Assembly (NCBI GenBank): GCA_947259245.1
Contig: CAMYLP010000017.1
Location: 1 to 42,099 of the forward strand
Source of the DNA: an uncultured Patescibacteria group bacterium
Lineage (GTDB): Bacteria; Patescibacteriota; Minisyncoccia; Phycocordibacterales; UBA12088
Direction: 5' to 3'
Length of the DNA: 42,099 bases
Within the stretch, counting starts at the first letter, position 1. Every line of letters begins with the position of its first letter. The notes under the pieces are model-generated. The model saw nothing but the letters and a program-made list of their open reading frames with translations. It searched no databases and was not told the origin of the DNA. Shown here in pieces: positions 1 to 8,700 of this stretch. A program made the position numbers and the translations under genes.

Positions 1-119
1 GGTGCGGGCGCACCCTGTGGTGCCACCTGCGGTTGTTGTGGAGGTGCCGGTGGCGCTTGGGGTGGCTGCTGGGGTGCTGAACCCGTATTCGAGCTCTGTG
101 GTGAATAGTTCACGTCCAT
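1..119 (-). CDS. N-terminus of a Pro/Gln-rich protein (runs off the window)
   Basis: An ATG at 117-119 opens a minus-strand frame that stays open to the window edge. The 39 visible residues begin MDVNYSPQSS and then become a low-complexity run of Pro, Gln and Ala. This looks like a disordered N-terminal segment; no domain is visible and I do not recognise the protein. It follows murC on the same strand after about 80 bases, and a TATACT-like -10 (complement of 147-152) lies in that gap, so it may have its own promoter with a leader of about 20 bases. No Shine-Dalgarno is seen. Confidence 0.55.
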   Translation of the reverse strand, partial: MDVNYSPQSSNTGSAPQQPPQAPPAPPQQPQVAPQGAPA

Positions 120-197
120 AAAAAGTATGTTACTAACAATAGTCTCAGTATACGCGACGTGCATGGAATAGCATTTGTGTTTTGCACAAAAGAGCAC

Positions 198-1472
198 CTA
201 TGCTACGAGGGCCTCCGCAAGGCGATAGACATCACCGGCGCCCATCGTGACTAGCAACTCGTCCTTCCCTGCACCCTGAAGCAGGTTCTCGGCTTCTTCG
301 AATGTTGCAACGTACCTCGCCTCTCCTCCCCTTTCTCGTATTGCGTCGACCAGTGCTTCTGAGCGCACCTCCTCATCAGGCGCTTCACGTGCCGCGTATA
401 TTGGCAAAAGGTATACTTCATCCGCCTGCAGCAGCGCTTCGACGAAACCACTAAAGAAGTCTCGTGTGCGTGAGTATAGATGAGGATGAAATATGACCGC
501 CATTTTCTTTCCCGGAAACGAAGTACGCATCGTTTGAAGCGTCCCTGCAATTGCAGTCGGATGGTGTGCATAGTCATCGTATACCAGTGCGCCGCTTTGC
601 ATGGTGCCCTTGTACTCAAACCGACGCCACGTACCGGTAAATGTCCGTAACGAATGGTCTATATCCTTCTCGTGGAGTTCTGGCTCGACCGCGTACGCTG
701 CGGCCTTCGCTGCCTGGGCATTGTAGGTATGAAATGCGCCAGGCACCAGCAGCTCGGGCGTGGTCACATTTTGATACGGTACCTTGTTGGCACGCGTTTC
801 TGGCAAGAGTGGTTTTATACTGCCCGACTCAGTGTTTGTGATGATTGTGCCTGTTTCTGGAACGTTTAATGAGAGCTCGCGAAACGCATCCTGTACATCC
901 TTCAGATCTTTGTAGTAATCGGTGTGGTCGAGCTCAACGTTGGTGATTATGAGAATCTCAGGATGGAGGTGCAGAAAATGTCTCCTGTACTCACACCCCT
1001 CAACCACGAACAAGTCCGGCCTCCCAGCGACGAAATTACTACCCTGTTCGTTCAGAATGCTGCCGGCTATGATCGTGGGTTCAAGTCCGGCGTCGATCAG
1101 TACCTTGCCGAGCATTGCGGTTACTGTGGTTTTGCCGTGTGTTCCCGACACGACGACGCACGTACCCTCCCTCGTCGCTTCACCGAGCGCTTCAAAATAC
1201 GATAACTCCCGGATACCCTGCTCTCGCGCCGCAACACGTTCGACGTTGTCGTCCGGAACGGCGTCACTGTACACCAACAGCGTAGTGCCCTCGTTGAGGT
1301 AGGAGGGGTCGTGACCCTGTCGCACATCGATACCTCGTATCGATAACAGCTCAGTGATCCGTGACATTTCTCGATCAGAGCCGCTCACGGAGTAACCGCG
1401 AGCACTGTAGAGCTGTGCAAGCGCACTCATGCCAATACCACCGATGCCGACCATGTGCACCTGTCTCACCAT
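198..1472 (-). CDS. murC: UDP-N-acetylmuramate--L-alanine ligase
   Basis: A cytoplasmic Mur ligase that adds L-alanine to UDP-MurNAc using ATP, the first step of the peptidoglycan stem peptide. The N-terminal Rossmann motif GIGGIGMS is at residues 9-16, the ATP-binding GTHGKTT at 110-116, the central NVELDHTDYY at 178-187 and the C-terminal DDYAHHPT at 299-306. The product is 424 aa, somewhat shorter than the usual 450-490. The start ATG lies one base after the murD stop (TAG-C-ATG), so translation is probably coupled; no Shine-Dalgarno is visible. It is the last gene of the murI-murD-murC series. Confidence 0.95.
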   Translation of the reverse strand: MVRQVHMVGIGGIGMSALAQLYSARGYSVSGSDREMSRITELLSIRGIDVRQGHDPSYLNEGTTLLVYSDAVPDDNVERVAAREQGIRELSYFEALGEATREGTCVVVSGTHGKTTVTAMLGKVLIDAGLEPTIIAGSILNEQGSNFVAGRPDLFVVEGCEYRRHFLHLHPEILIITNVELDHTDYYKDLKDVQDAFRELSLNVPETGTIITNTESGSIKPLLPETRANKVPYQNVTTPELLVPGAFHTYNAQAAKAAAYAVEPELHEKDIDHSLRTFTGTWRRFEYKGTMQSGALVYDDYAHHPTAIAGTLQTMRTSFPGKKMAVIFHPHLYSRTRDFFSGFVEALLQADEVYLLPIYAAREAPDEEVRSEALVDAIRERGGEARYVATFEEAENLLQGAGKDELLVTMGAGDVYRLAEALVA

Positions 1473-1473
1473 G

Positions 1474-2838
1474 CTACAGGTGCTCGCGTACCAGCTGCTC
1501 GAATTGGTCGTTCCTGTCGTACTCGTTCTTGAACTGACCGAAGCTCGCGAAGGCGGGAGAGAACAATACTACGTCACCGGACTCTGCCATGTCACACGCT
1601 GTCTGTGCCGCCTCCCCTAACGATTCCACGGTGCGGGGTAATGGCAGGTCACACTCCTTCATGATGCGCGTGGTTCCCGTGCCCGGTAAGAACACACATG
1701 ACTTTACGTGTTTGCTTGCGGCCTCGTGCAACACCTCTGTTTCGCAGCCCTTGTCGTCACCACCGGCGATGAGAATGATGTTCTGCTTGTTCTCAGGATC
1801 GAGTGCATGTAGTGCAGCGGCGGTCGCATCCGGGGTTGTTGCGTTGTTGTCATTGTAGATATCGATGCCCCGGACGGTACGGAGGTACTGCAGTCGTCCC
1901 GGCATGGCCTTGACCGTTTGAATAGCGGTCCGTATCGTCTGATCCTCAACGCCAAGTGCGCGCCCGACAGCTCCTGCTATCGCTGTATTGTACTTGTTGT
2001 GCTTGCCCAACAATGGTACTCGGCAGTCCTCGGGTAGGTCATGCTCGTCAGTGATGATCACGCGACCCTTCATGTGCGTCATGAATGGTGTCAGTGCCTC
2101 GAGTGCCTGCTTGCCGATAATGACAATATCGTCTTCCGTTTGGTGCAGGAAGATGTTCGCCTTGTCAGCAAGGTACCGTTCCATATCACCTCCATAGTAG
2201 TTCATGTGATCCGACATAAACGATGTGAAGACGGCTATGTGCGGAGAGTGCGGTCCTTGCATGACACCATCCGAGGGTAGGGATCGCTCTTCGGCGAATC
2301 CCTGAAGTTGCCAGCTGTCGAGCTCGAACAGTGCGGTGCTGTCCGGAGTGATCTTTTCGAGGAGTGCCAAGTTGGACACGCCACGGACATTGCCGCCCAC
2401 GACAACCTGCTGACCGTCTGCACGTAGAATTTGTTCGATGAGATGTGTCACGGTGCTCTTTCCACGCGTGCCCGTTACACCGATCATGGGAATGCCCGAG
2501 ACACGAGCAAACAGCGACGCGCTCATGTCGACCGGTATACTGTTGCTACGCGCCTCTTCTATGTACGGGGAGTCAAGCGGAACGCCTGCACCCTTCAGTA
2601 TAAAATCTCTATCTCGAAAGTCATCTTTATCGTGCTTACCCAGGCGATATGTTATGTTCTCGTATTCTTTAAGTTGCCGTAGCGAACTCGCAAGATCTTC
2701 CTCTGTGGCGCTGTCTGTTATCGTGAGCTGTGCCCCATATCGTGCTAAGGTACTCGCGTCACCAACCCCTCGGCCAAGCGTGCCGAGTCCCATTTGAGTG
2801 ATACGCTTCCCCTCAAAAAGCGTCTTAAGTTTTTCCAT
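1474..2838 (-). CDS. murD: UDP-N-acetylmuramoylalanine--D-glutamate ligase
   Basis: A cytoplasmic ATP-dependent ligase that adds D-glutamate to UDP-MurNAc-L-Ala. The ATP-binding loop GTRGKST is at residues 123-129. The family ELSSFQL motif appears as ELDSWQL, and the AGGDDKG and FSPAFASFGQF motifs mark the C-terminal domain. Length (454 aa) is normal. It sits between murI, which makes its substrate D-Glu, and murC. The 40-base gap upstream towards murI shows no clear Shine-Dalgarno. Confidence 0.95.
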   Translation of the reverse strand: MEKLKTLFEGKRITQMGLGTLGRGVGDASTLARYGAQLTITDSATEEDLASSLRQLKEYENITYRLGKHDKDDFRDRDFILKGAGVPLDSPYIEEARSNSIPVDMSASLFARVSGIPMIGVTGTRGKSTVTHLIEQILRADGQQVVVGGNVRGVSNLALLEKITPDSTALFELDSWQLQGFAEERSLPSDGVMQGPHSPHIAVFTSFMSDHMNYYGGDMERYLADKANIFLHQTEDDIVIIGKQALEALTPFMTHMKGRVIITDEHDLPEDCRVPLLGKHNKYNTAIAGAVGRALGVEDQTIRTAIQTVKAMPGRLQYLRTVRGIDIYNDNNATTPDATAAALHALDPENKQNIILIAGGDDKGCETEVLHEAASKHVKSCVFLPGTGTTRIMKECDLPLPRTVESLGEAAQTACDMAESGDVVLFSPAFASFGQFKNEYDRNDQFEQLVREHL

Positions 2839-2878
2839 ATCTGTTCAGTGTAGCAGAAATACCGTGGTTGTGGCGTGC

Positions 2879-3655
2879 CTAGACCCGTCGCACGTGCGTG
2901 TCTGTATGTACGACCTCGTCACAAGCGGCGTACTCGTGTAAGTATCCCGTGAATATACTGCTTTGTTTTGACGTGTGAACAAACGTGCCTCCTGCACCGG
3001 TGAGGGTGAACCGTTGTTCCACGGTGTCCACCACACTCTCTGCAGGGTCGACCAGTATTGCGTCGATGCCTAGTTCGTTGAAAACTGCCTCAAACACGCC
3101 TCTGATAAGAGGAAAGTGCGTGCACCCGAGAACGATATGCGTGTAGGACATACCAGCCAATGGGGTGAGTGCGGTACGTATCGTGTCATGTAGTGTGGTC
3201 ACCGGTGCACCCGACTCGATGTGCTGGACCAGATCAGGTATTGCGATCGCCGACGCTTGTATGCCTAGTGCGTTGAAGCCACTCTGGTAGACCGCACTCT
3301 CAACAGTGGCTCGTGTGGCCAACACAAGAGGACAAGCAGGGGTGCTTTTGAACGATGATACTGTGGGTCCCACCATCTCGATTATATTAGCGTGGGGTAG
3401 CTCGAGTATCTCGAACATGGGAAGTACGATTGAAACCGATACGCTGTTACACGCACTGATTATCTGCGTTGCGCCTTCATCTATCAGTTTCTGTATGCCC
3501 AGTACCGTAAGCGCGCCGAGCTCTTCCCTGCTCTTGTTGCCATACGGTGCGTTCTTCAGGTCACCAAAGTACACAATGTCAGCCTCCGGTGCGCGCTGGC
3601 GCAGTTCGCGCAGCACAGTGAGTCCCCCTGATCCGCTGTCATAGATACCGATCAT
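2879..3655 (-). CDS. murI: Glutamate racemase
   Basis: An Asp/Glu racemase family enzyme converting L-Glu to D-Glu for MurD. It begins MIGIYDSGSGGLTVL (phosphate/substrate loop), then GDLKNAPYGNKS, with catalytic Cys69 in ACNSVS and Cys178 in LGCTHFPLI. The 258-aa length is normal. The frame stays open far upstream, but the homologous protein begins at the ATG at 3653-3655, which follows the DUF2207 stop by one base (TAG-C-ATG, the same junction as murD/murC). The upstream extension overlaps DUF2207 and should be excluded. Confidence 0.93.
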   Translation of the reverse strand: MIGIYDSGSGGLTVLRELRQRAPEADIVYFGDLKNAPYGNKSREELGALTVLGIQKLIDEGATQIISACNSVSVSIVLPMFEILELPHANIIEMVGPTVSSFKSTPACPLVLATRATVESAVYQSGFNALGIQASAIAIPDLVQHIESGAPVTTLHDTIRTALTPLAGMSYTHIVLGCTHFPLIRGVFEAVFNELGIDAILVDPAESVVDTVEQRFTLTGAGGTFVHTSKQSSIFTGYLHEYAACDEVVHTDTHVRRV

Positions 3656-3656
3656 G

Positions 3657-5390
3657 CTACCAGCTACCGCCTCCACCGCCGCCAAAACCGCCGCCGACCG
3701 AGCCGCCGCCTGAAGAACCGCTTGAGCTGGGGGCGCTCGCGGCACTAAAGTCAGACGAAAAAGCGCTGATGTCAGACGTGAATGATGATGGGGAGAACGA
3801 CTCGCCGTCAACGCCATGGTACCAGCGTGGCTCTGTGGCATAGATATCCTCGAACTGCCTTGCCCACTCTTTCTCGACACCGTAGACCACTGCGTACGGT
3901 ACCATGGCGTCAAAGAGCTCGGGGGTGCGCTCAGGTGCGTTGTGGAACGCGATGCGATCTTTCTCCGCAACGCCTACGTATCGTTTGAAACCTTCCAGGT
4001 GCTCCTTCACTCGTACACCCTCTCGCGTTTTGGCTGGCATGATGAGTCCCCACAGACCAATCATCGCACCGGAGACTGCCACGCCAATGCCAAGAAGGAC
4101 CAAGGTGAAGTGCTGCAGCATGAGCGCGGCACCCGCGCCCACAAACATGAGCACAATACCGCCGAGAGAAAAGCGCTTCCGCACCTTGTCCGGCCGCTCG
4201 ATGAAGTAACCACGGTCGTACACCTCTGCATACAGCGCATCTTCAATGATCTCAAGCTCGCGTGCAAATTTTTGCTTCATCTTCGAGAGCATCACACCTT
4301 CAATACGCCCACCATCGACCTCTGCCGTGCCCAGAAACTCGCTCTGGAAGAGCTGTTCGAGAATGAGGGCTTGGAGAGTGTCATCCGGCGTCTTCTCCGC
4401 CTGCATCCGCTCCAGCAGGTAGTCTGTCGTGGTCAGGAACAAGACCTCCTTGTCGATGCGATGTATCTTGATGTATCCGTCGACCGCAAGCCGTATGATC
4501 TCGGCAGAGATCTCCCGTGGCTCGATGCGTTCGTTGTACACGACTCCCGCCATACTGGGCGTCATATCATGTGGGGGTTCAAACTGCGTTACGATCGTGG
4601 TGCGCCCTTCTGGGTCGCGACCGCGCGTATACCACAAACGTGCCATGAACAGAAACACGGCAAGCGGTAGTATGAGTGGCCAGTAGCTCCACATGCTTCG
4701 CTGGGGTGTTCGCTCCCACGGTCTCTGTACAACCGCAATCGTTCCCTTTGGAAACGCAACTGCAACGGAGAATCCTTCCTGAGTCGCAAGTTCGTTGGCT
4801 GCCGCATGATATCCTGCCCGTTCGTCACTGATGAGGCGCGTTCCTTCGTCACACGTTTCTACGCTGCCCTGCACACCCTGGTAACAGGCCGCATCAAGTA
4901 CCGTTGTGTCGAGTGGCAGGTTAACCAAAACACTCGCTCGATCTATAGGCACGCTCCACGAACCCACCACGTTCCAGTACAGCTCATCGCGATCGGTGAA
5001 GTACAAGAACGGACCAGTGACCGAGTATGTAATGATGTACGTCTGTTCGCCGCTCACCGTTACATCTGGATCACCGATCTTGAGTGTGAGCTCGCTACCG
5101 GTCCTGCTCTCTTGAAATCGGCGTGGCGTACCATCTGCATCGGTGACCGTCACGCTAGAAATGGGGGCAGTGTACGTTGTGCTACTTGCCTGGTAGCTAA
5201 AGGGTATTTGACGAAAGATGCCGTGACGCTCAAGCGTACTGAAGTCATATACGATCTGCTCTCGTACGTGGATTGTCGCGTCCGTCTCGACATCTATCCG
5301 CGCATCAAATGACCGTATCTGCTCAAACGCAAAGACACCCAGTGGCATTGCACAAATGAGAAGGGATACAAGAAAATAAACGAATCGCAT
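3657..5390 (-). CDS. DUF2207 membrane protein
   Basis: A 577-aa DUF2207-family predicted membrane protein of unknown function. The start at 5390 gives a clean signal peptide (MRFVYFLVSLLICAMPLGVFA), followed by an extracytoplasmic beta-rich domain to about residue 230. There is one transmembrane segment (WPLILPLAVFLFMARLWY), a cytoplasmic domain, two closely spaced membrane segments (IVLMFVGAGAALML, LVLLGIGVAVSGAMIGLWG) and a Ser/Gly tail ending GGGFGGGGGGSW, typical of the family. An upstream in-frame ATG at 5531 would bury the signal peptide. A TATACT -10 ends six bases before the ATG, so the mRNA may be leaderless. It heads the murI-murD-murC operon. Confidence 0.88.
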   Translation of the reverse strand: MRFVYFLVSLLICAMPLGVFAFEQIRSFDARIDVETDATIHVREQIVYDFSTLERHGIFRQIPFSYQASSTTYTAPISSVTVTDADGTPRRFQESRTGSELTLKIGDPDVTVSGEQTYIITYSVTGPFLYFTDRDELYWNVVGSWSVPIDRASVLVNLPLDTTVLDAACYQGVQGSVETCDEGTRLISDERAGYHAAANELATQEGFSVAVAFPKGTIAVVQRPWERTPQRSMWSYWPLILPLAVFLFMARLWYTRGRDPEGRTTIVTQFEPPHDMTPSMAGVVYNERIEPREISAEIIRLAVDGYIKIHRIDKEVLFLTTTDYLLERMQAEKTPDDTLQALILEQLFQSEFLGTAEVDGGRIEGVMLSKMKQKFARELEIIEDALYAEVYDRGYFIERPDKVRKRFSLGGIVLMFVGAGAALMLQHFTLVLLGIGVAVSGAMIGLWGLIMPAKTREGVRVKEHLEGFKRYVGVAEKDRIAFHNAPERTPELFDAMVPYAVVYGVEKEWARQFEDIYATEPRWYHGVDGESFSPSSFTSDISAFSSDFSAASAPSSSGSSGGGSVGGGFGGGGGGSW

Positions 5391-5396
5391 GGTGAT

Positions 5397-5402
5397 AGTA
5401 TA
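5397..5402 (-). promoter_or_regulatory. -10 element, leaderless start of the DUF2207-mur operon
   Basis: TATACT on the minus strand, six bases before the ATG at 5390, which places the predicted +1 at or next to the start codon. No good -35 is visible. Confidence 0.5.
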
Positions 5403-5557
5403 CTTGCCGGGTGAGCCCTTACCATAGGTCTTGACGGTATTGACACTATATACATTGTGCAGCATTGTTACGTGCGATATTTTGTGCGAGCTGCTGTACC
5501 TATGCACATGCATGTGCTCGTTTCCGATCACAGCGCGTTCCTTGCAGGAACTACTTG

Positions 5558-5641
5558 TGCCGCGGAGTGGACTCGAACCACCATGGGGTTGCCCCCACTA
5601 CGACCTGAACGTAGCGCGTCTACCAATTTCGCCACCGCGGC
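5558..5641 (-). tRNA. tRNA-Leu(CAG)
   Basis: A class II tRNA: acceptor GCCGCGG pairs with CCGCGGC, and the D-arm has GGTAGACGC. The anticodon stem CTACG/CGTAG encloses TTCAGGT (anticodon CAG). The long variable arm is TGGGGGCAACCCCA and the T-loop TTCGAGT. No CCA is encoded. It lies 168 bases upstream of the DUF2207 start. Confidence 0.95.
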
Positions 5642-5691
5642 GTGTCGAATCGCAGAATACCACACATTTTCTTGTTAGAGTACACATACAT

Positions 5692-5720
5692 TTGCGTCAC
5701 CAAGCACACACAGGCACAAT
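5692..5720 (+). promoter_or_regulatory. Promoter of the S9 peptidase gene
   Basis: TTGCGT (5692-5697), a 17-base spacer, then CACAAT (5715-5720). The ATG at 5730 follows nine bases later, giving an essentially leaderless or 2-3-base-leader mRNA. Confidence 0.5.
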
Positions 5721-5729
5721 AGAACAACT

Positions 5730-7544
5730 ATGCACAAAGTTACATTCCTACTTGCTACCCTCTTCCTTGTCGGTAGCACCGCTCACGCAGCGACAAATGA
5801 AATACAATACGGCTCGCTCAAAGGGCAGCGCGCCGATCTTCTACTTCTCCAGTACAAAGGTCCCGCTGGCTCACAGTACTTCACCTGTAAGGTTTCGGGT
5901 GTGTGCAAGGACAGAGGAACAACCAGCCCAGAGCTGTTCCCGACCCTCCTCGGTTCGCGTGTGTATGAGACGAGCGCCGATGGCCGCTTGGCGGTCAAAC
6001 CGTTTGCCGTAGGCAGTACAGTCTACCACTTCCTCTATGATCTGAGTGAAAACAAGCCACAGCGTCTTGGACTCATACCCTACATGACGTCAGCAAACGT
6101 GTATTTCAGTAAGAACAACAATGCGGTGGTCTTCCGTGACGGCCTGCGCTTCACACGCTACGATATCGCCACTCAGAAACTCTCATCGGTCACACTGCCG
6201 CACAACCTAGCCTTTCTTTCCATCTCCCCAAACGCAACATACATCACAGGATACAACTACGGCACACTGCGCCACGAACTCTGGCGCGTGAACGACGGAA
6301 CAAAATTCGAGAGCCCAAGCTCCATGCAGTCGTACCTGGAGTTTTCTGAGGACGAGTCTGCTATTGCATTCCTTGAGGACGTTGGAAGCTTTCGAACGCT
6401 CTATACCATGCACACCTCTGAGCTAGGAGAGGAGGACCCGGACTCACTCACACGACTGACGAGTCCTGAAACGGAGACTGAAGACTATCTCTTCATCGGT
6501 GACACACTGTACTTTATGGCAAATGTAGAAGGAGCGCTTGAATGGGACCTTTTTGCGTACAGCGACGGTAACGTGGAAACCGTCGATGAAGACGTCTCGT
6601 ATGGTGATTTCCTGAAGCGCGCACGTACCGAAGACGGCTCTTACTTAGCGTATCTTAAGACAGAGGGTAAGAACACCAATATTGCACTTATTGCACCAAA
6701 TCCCGGTGAGCGAACGGTGCTCTCTCCCGTGGAGGATTCTCCATTAAGCGAGTCCATTCTACGTAGCGTGACAACGTATGGTGAACGAACGGGTGTCTTA
6801 CTTTCACCAAAGGATCCTGCGCGAGAACCTGCTCTGTTTATTTGGATGCACGGTGGACCGCAGCGCCAAGTAGCCAAGAGCTACCATCCGTACCTTTCCT
6901 ACGCCGTGTACGATGAGCTGCTTGAGCGTCTCGTTGACGGTGGACACTACGTATACAAGATAGACTACACCGGCTCGAGTGGTTACGGTGCGGAGTTCCG
7001 CAAGGCACTGCATGAGAGAATCGGCGACGTTGAAATGGATGACGTCGAGTACGCAATCGAAGAACTAACAGATGACCTTGACGTTGAAAACATCTACCTT
7101 ATCGGCAATAGCTATGGTGGTTATATGGCTCTGCGCGGCATTGTAGACATGCCTGAAACCCTCGACGGTGTTGTCTCAATAAATGGTGTCTCTGATTGGT
7201 ATAGCTTGATACAAAAGATACCAAGCTCGCCATTCAAGGCGCTCTTTAACGGAGTCCCGGATACACACAACATCAAAGCGTACTTCCAAGCAAGTGTCTT
7301 TCTCGGCATGGAGGACCTGTCGAGGAGGGACAAGGTCTTGTTGGTATGGGGTGAGAATGACAGTACGGTTCCTGTGTGGCAAAGTGAAAACTACGTAGAG
7401 TACGCTGAGAGTCTTGGCGTGAACGTACATGCACTATCGTTCCCCAACGAAGACCACATCCTGAGGCAACGGAGTACACTCGACACTCTGTGCGACACCG
7501 TTACCGAAACGCTGCAGATAGACGGTGTGCGGTGCCGTCTCTAA
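5730..7544 (+). CDS. Secreted S9 prolyl-oligopeptidase-family peptidase
   Basis: A 604-aa exported serine peptidase with the S9 (prolyl oligopeptidase/acylaminoacyl peptidase) layout. A signal peptide (MHKVTFLLATLFLVGSTAHA) is followed by a beta-propeller-like N-terminal half and a C-terminal alpha/beta hydrolase domain. The oxyanion-side motif WMHGGP is present, with nucleophile Ser461 in GNSYGGY, Asp544 in GENDSTVP and His576 in PNEDHIL, so the catalytic triad is complete. It probably degrades peptides outside the membrane. It stands alone on the plus strand and ends at a bidirectional terminator. There is no Shine-Dalgarno before the ATG. The substrate is unknown. Confidence 0.9.
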   Translation: MHKVTFLLATLFLVGSTAHAATNEIQYGSLKGQRADLLLLQYKGPAGSQYFTCKVSGVCKDRGTTSPELFPTLLGSRVYETSADGRLAVKPFAVGSTVYHFLYDLSENKPQRLGLIPYMTSANVYFSKNNNAVVFRDGLRFTRYDIATQKLSSVTLPHNLAFLSISPNATYITGYNYGTLRHELWRVNDGTKFESPSSMQSYLEFSEDESAIAFLEDVGSFRTLYTMHTSELGEEDPDSLTRLTSPETETEDYLFIGDTLYFMANVEGALEWDLFAYSDGNVETVDEDVSYGDFLKRARTEDGSYLAYLKTEGKNTNIALIAPNPGERTVLSPVEDSPLSESILRSVTTYGERTGVLLSPKDPAREPALFIWMHGGPQRQVAKSYHPYLSYAVYDELLERLVDGGHYVYKIDYTGSSGYGAEFRKALHERIGDVEMDDVEYAIEELTDDLDVENIYLIGNSYGGYMALRGIVDMPETLDGVVSINGVSDWYSLIQKIPSSPFKALFNGVPDTHNIKAYFQASVFLGMEDLSRRDKVLLVWGENDSTVPVWQSENYVEYAESLGVNVHALSFPNEDHILRQRSTLDTLCDTVTETLQIDGVRCRL

Positions 7545-7563
7545 AACGTCTACGGACATGAAA

Positions 7564-7591
7564 GCAGCCCCGACTCGTTTGTCGGGGCTGC
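7564..7591. terminator. Bidirectional hairpin terminator
   Basis: A perfect 11-bp stem (GCAGCCCCGAC / GTCGGGGCTGC) with a 6-base loop sits between two convergent genes. The T-tracts are weak on both sides. Confidence 0.7.
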
Positions 7592-7595
7592 GGTA

Positions 7596-8084
7596 TCAAA
7601 CCTTCACCTTCCTGTACGTAGTGTGCTCGAGCATCCAGTGGGAGGCTCCGCGCAATTGTGCTCTTGCGAAGGGTACGAGCGTACCACATAGCACTAACAA
7701 TGTGCCGAACACCATGTCATGATGGGCTATGAGGTAGAGTCCAAGGACAAGTAGTGCGCCGCTTGCACAGTACTTACTTGCCTCGGTTTCCAGCCGTCTC
7801 TTACCACGCGATTCTCTGATCGAGCGCAGTATCACACAACCGGCGACCAAGAGTACAAGTGCCACTGACACCACCTGGCTAGATACAGATAGCTGCCACG
7901 CCACGCCGCTTAACATGATTGTGGCGGCAAGTGCCACTTCCGAGTGCCATATGATAGCCGCGGAGACTATCGCGAAGAGCGCTGTGACCTGTAGCGCAGT
8001 GTCCGTGCCAAGCAGTGGTGCCAATACTGCAAACAAACCGAAATATGCGCCTAGTGACGCTACATATCTATATTGAACGGTCAT
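7596..8084 (-). CDS. Small polytopic membrane protein, unknown function
   Basis: A 162-aa protein with about five hydrophobic segments in three blocks: residues 9-45, 50-85 and 110-140. A basic cytoplasmic stretch (RSIRESRGKRRLETEASK) sits between the second and third blocks. I recognise no family. The start is well supported: AAGGAGG lies eight bases before the ATG, one of the best Shine-Dalgarno sequences in the window, and a TTGACT/TATACA promoter is about 45 bases upstream. It ends at the shared terminator with the S9 peptidase. Confidence 0.75.
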   Translation of the reverse strand: MTVQYRYVASLGAYFGLFAVLAPLLGTDTALQVTALFAIVSAAIIWHSEVALAATIMLSGVAWQLSVSSQVVSVALVLLVAGCVILRSIRESRGKRRLETEASKYCASGALLVLGLYLIAHHDMVFGTLLVLCGTLVPFARAQLRGASHWMLEHTTYRKVKV

Positions 8085-8126
8085 GCCACACCTCCTTCGT
8101 CAACATGTGACAGCGAAACTTGACAA

Positions 8127-8154
8127 TGTATACTATGTATTGCCTTAAAGTCAA
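8127..8154 (-). promoter_or_regulatory. Promoter of the 162-aa membrane protein gene
   Basis: Minus-strand TTGACT (8154-8149), 16-base spacer, TATACA (8132-8127). The leader is about 35 bases and contains AAGGAGG. A weaker TTGACA/TATTGT pair lies about 50 bases further upstream. Confidence 0.65.
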
Positions 8155-8239
8155 GGGGCTGATGGAGAGAACCTCTACCCTGGACAATATACCCCTAGTT
8201 GTAGGTGTCAATATGCCTAGGGTGCATAATCAAACAGGC

Positions 8240-8424
8240 AAGAAATAGCCCGCAGTGGCGGTACTGCGGGGCTGAAACAGCAACAATGCTGCTGTTGGAA
8301 TTTGGGAGCGATGAGAAGTCCGGTATCGACTTTATGGCCATCCCTTACGGGACCGACCATACAACCCGGTTGAGGTTGTCATAAGCCCTTGGAGGAGAGG
8401 TCCCCTCCTGCACTCATCGCTTCT
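8240..8424 (-). ncRNA. Candidate structured ncRNA, unidentified
   Basis: An independent transcription unit of about 185 nt without an ORF. A consensus promoter precedes it and an intrinsic terminator ends it (stem 8247-8256/8263-8273, then ATTTCTT). A closing helix (GAAGCGATGAG with CTCATCGCT) encloses four hairpins. One is GGAGG/CCTCC. The second is ACAACC/GGTTGT. The third is TATGGTC/GGCCATA capped by TCCC-GTAA-GGGA, where GTAA is a GNRA tetraloop. The fourth is AAGTC/GACTT. A further stem AACAGCA/TGCTGTT precedes the terminator. I looked for and did not find tmRNA, RNase P, SRP, 6S or 5S signatures. Confidence 0.6.
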
Positions 8425-8431
8425 GATTCGA

Positions 8432-8459
8432 ATACTACCACACACTGATTTTTTGTCAA
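8432..8459 (-). promoter_or_regulatory. Promoter of the candidate ncRNA
   Basis: Perfect -35 TTGACA (8459-8454), 16-base spacer, TAGTAT (8437-8432). The predicted +1 is near 8424, exactly where the closing helix of the RNA begins. Confidence 0.65.
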
Positions 8460-8563
8460 TGTCAACTCTGTGTGTATCTTGTTGGGGTCGACACCCTCAC
8501 GGGTGTCTCCCAAATAACGTTGCGGACCATGCGAGAAGCTCACTGCTCGCCTTGCTGCGCTCA

Positions 8564-8641
8564 CGAAACCCTCGGTTTCGCGTTGCTTCCTACACGGGGA
8601 AACGAGGTTTTCCCAGACCCCCTTCCCGGTTCGAGACCGGC
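8564..8641 (+). repeat. Palindromic element copy A (T-arm-ended)
   Basis: Hairpin 1 CGAAACC-CTC-GGTTTCG (8564-8580), a 14-base spacer, hairpin 2 GGGGAAAC-GAG-GTTTTCCC (8596-8614), then a tail from 8615 ending GGTTCGAGACCGGC. That tail contains a tRNA-like T-loop. The same plan recurs at 18977-19063 with different stem bases. Further hairpins precede it (GACACCC-TCAC-GGGTGTC at 8490-8507 and GCGAG/CTCGC at 8531-8550). Minus-strand reading frames across it look non-coding. Confidence 0.6.
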
Positions 8642-8700
8642 ATATAGCATCGGGAACGACAAGGGGGTGGCAAACCGCATCTGTTACCATTGCGGTGGAC

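Noticed and set aside
3656-3970. N-terminal extension of glutamate racemase
   Set aside because: It overlaps the DUF2207 coding region; the conserved racemase N-terminus starts exactly at 3655.
3816-4670. 284-aa plus-strand frame
   Set aside because: It is entirely antisense to DUF2207, whose signal peptide, domains and Gly tail are clear; it has no recognisable domain.
8240-8424. Known housekeeping RNA (tmRNA, RNase P, SRP, 6S, 5S)
   Set aside because: None of their conserved cores is present, and the closing helix encloses a multi-hairpin domain unlike 6S or SRP RNA.
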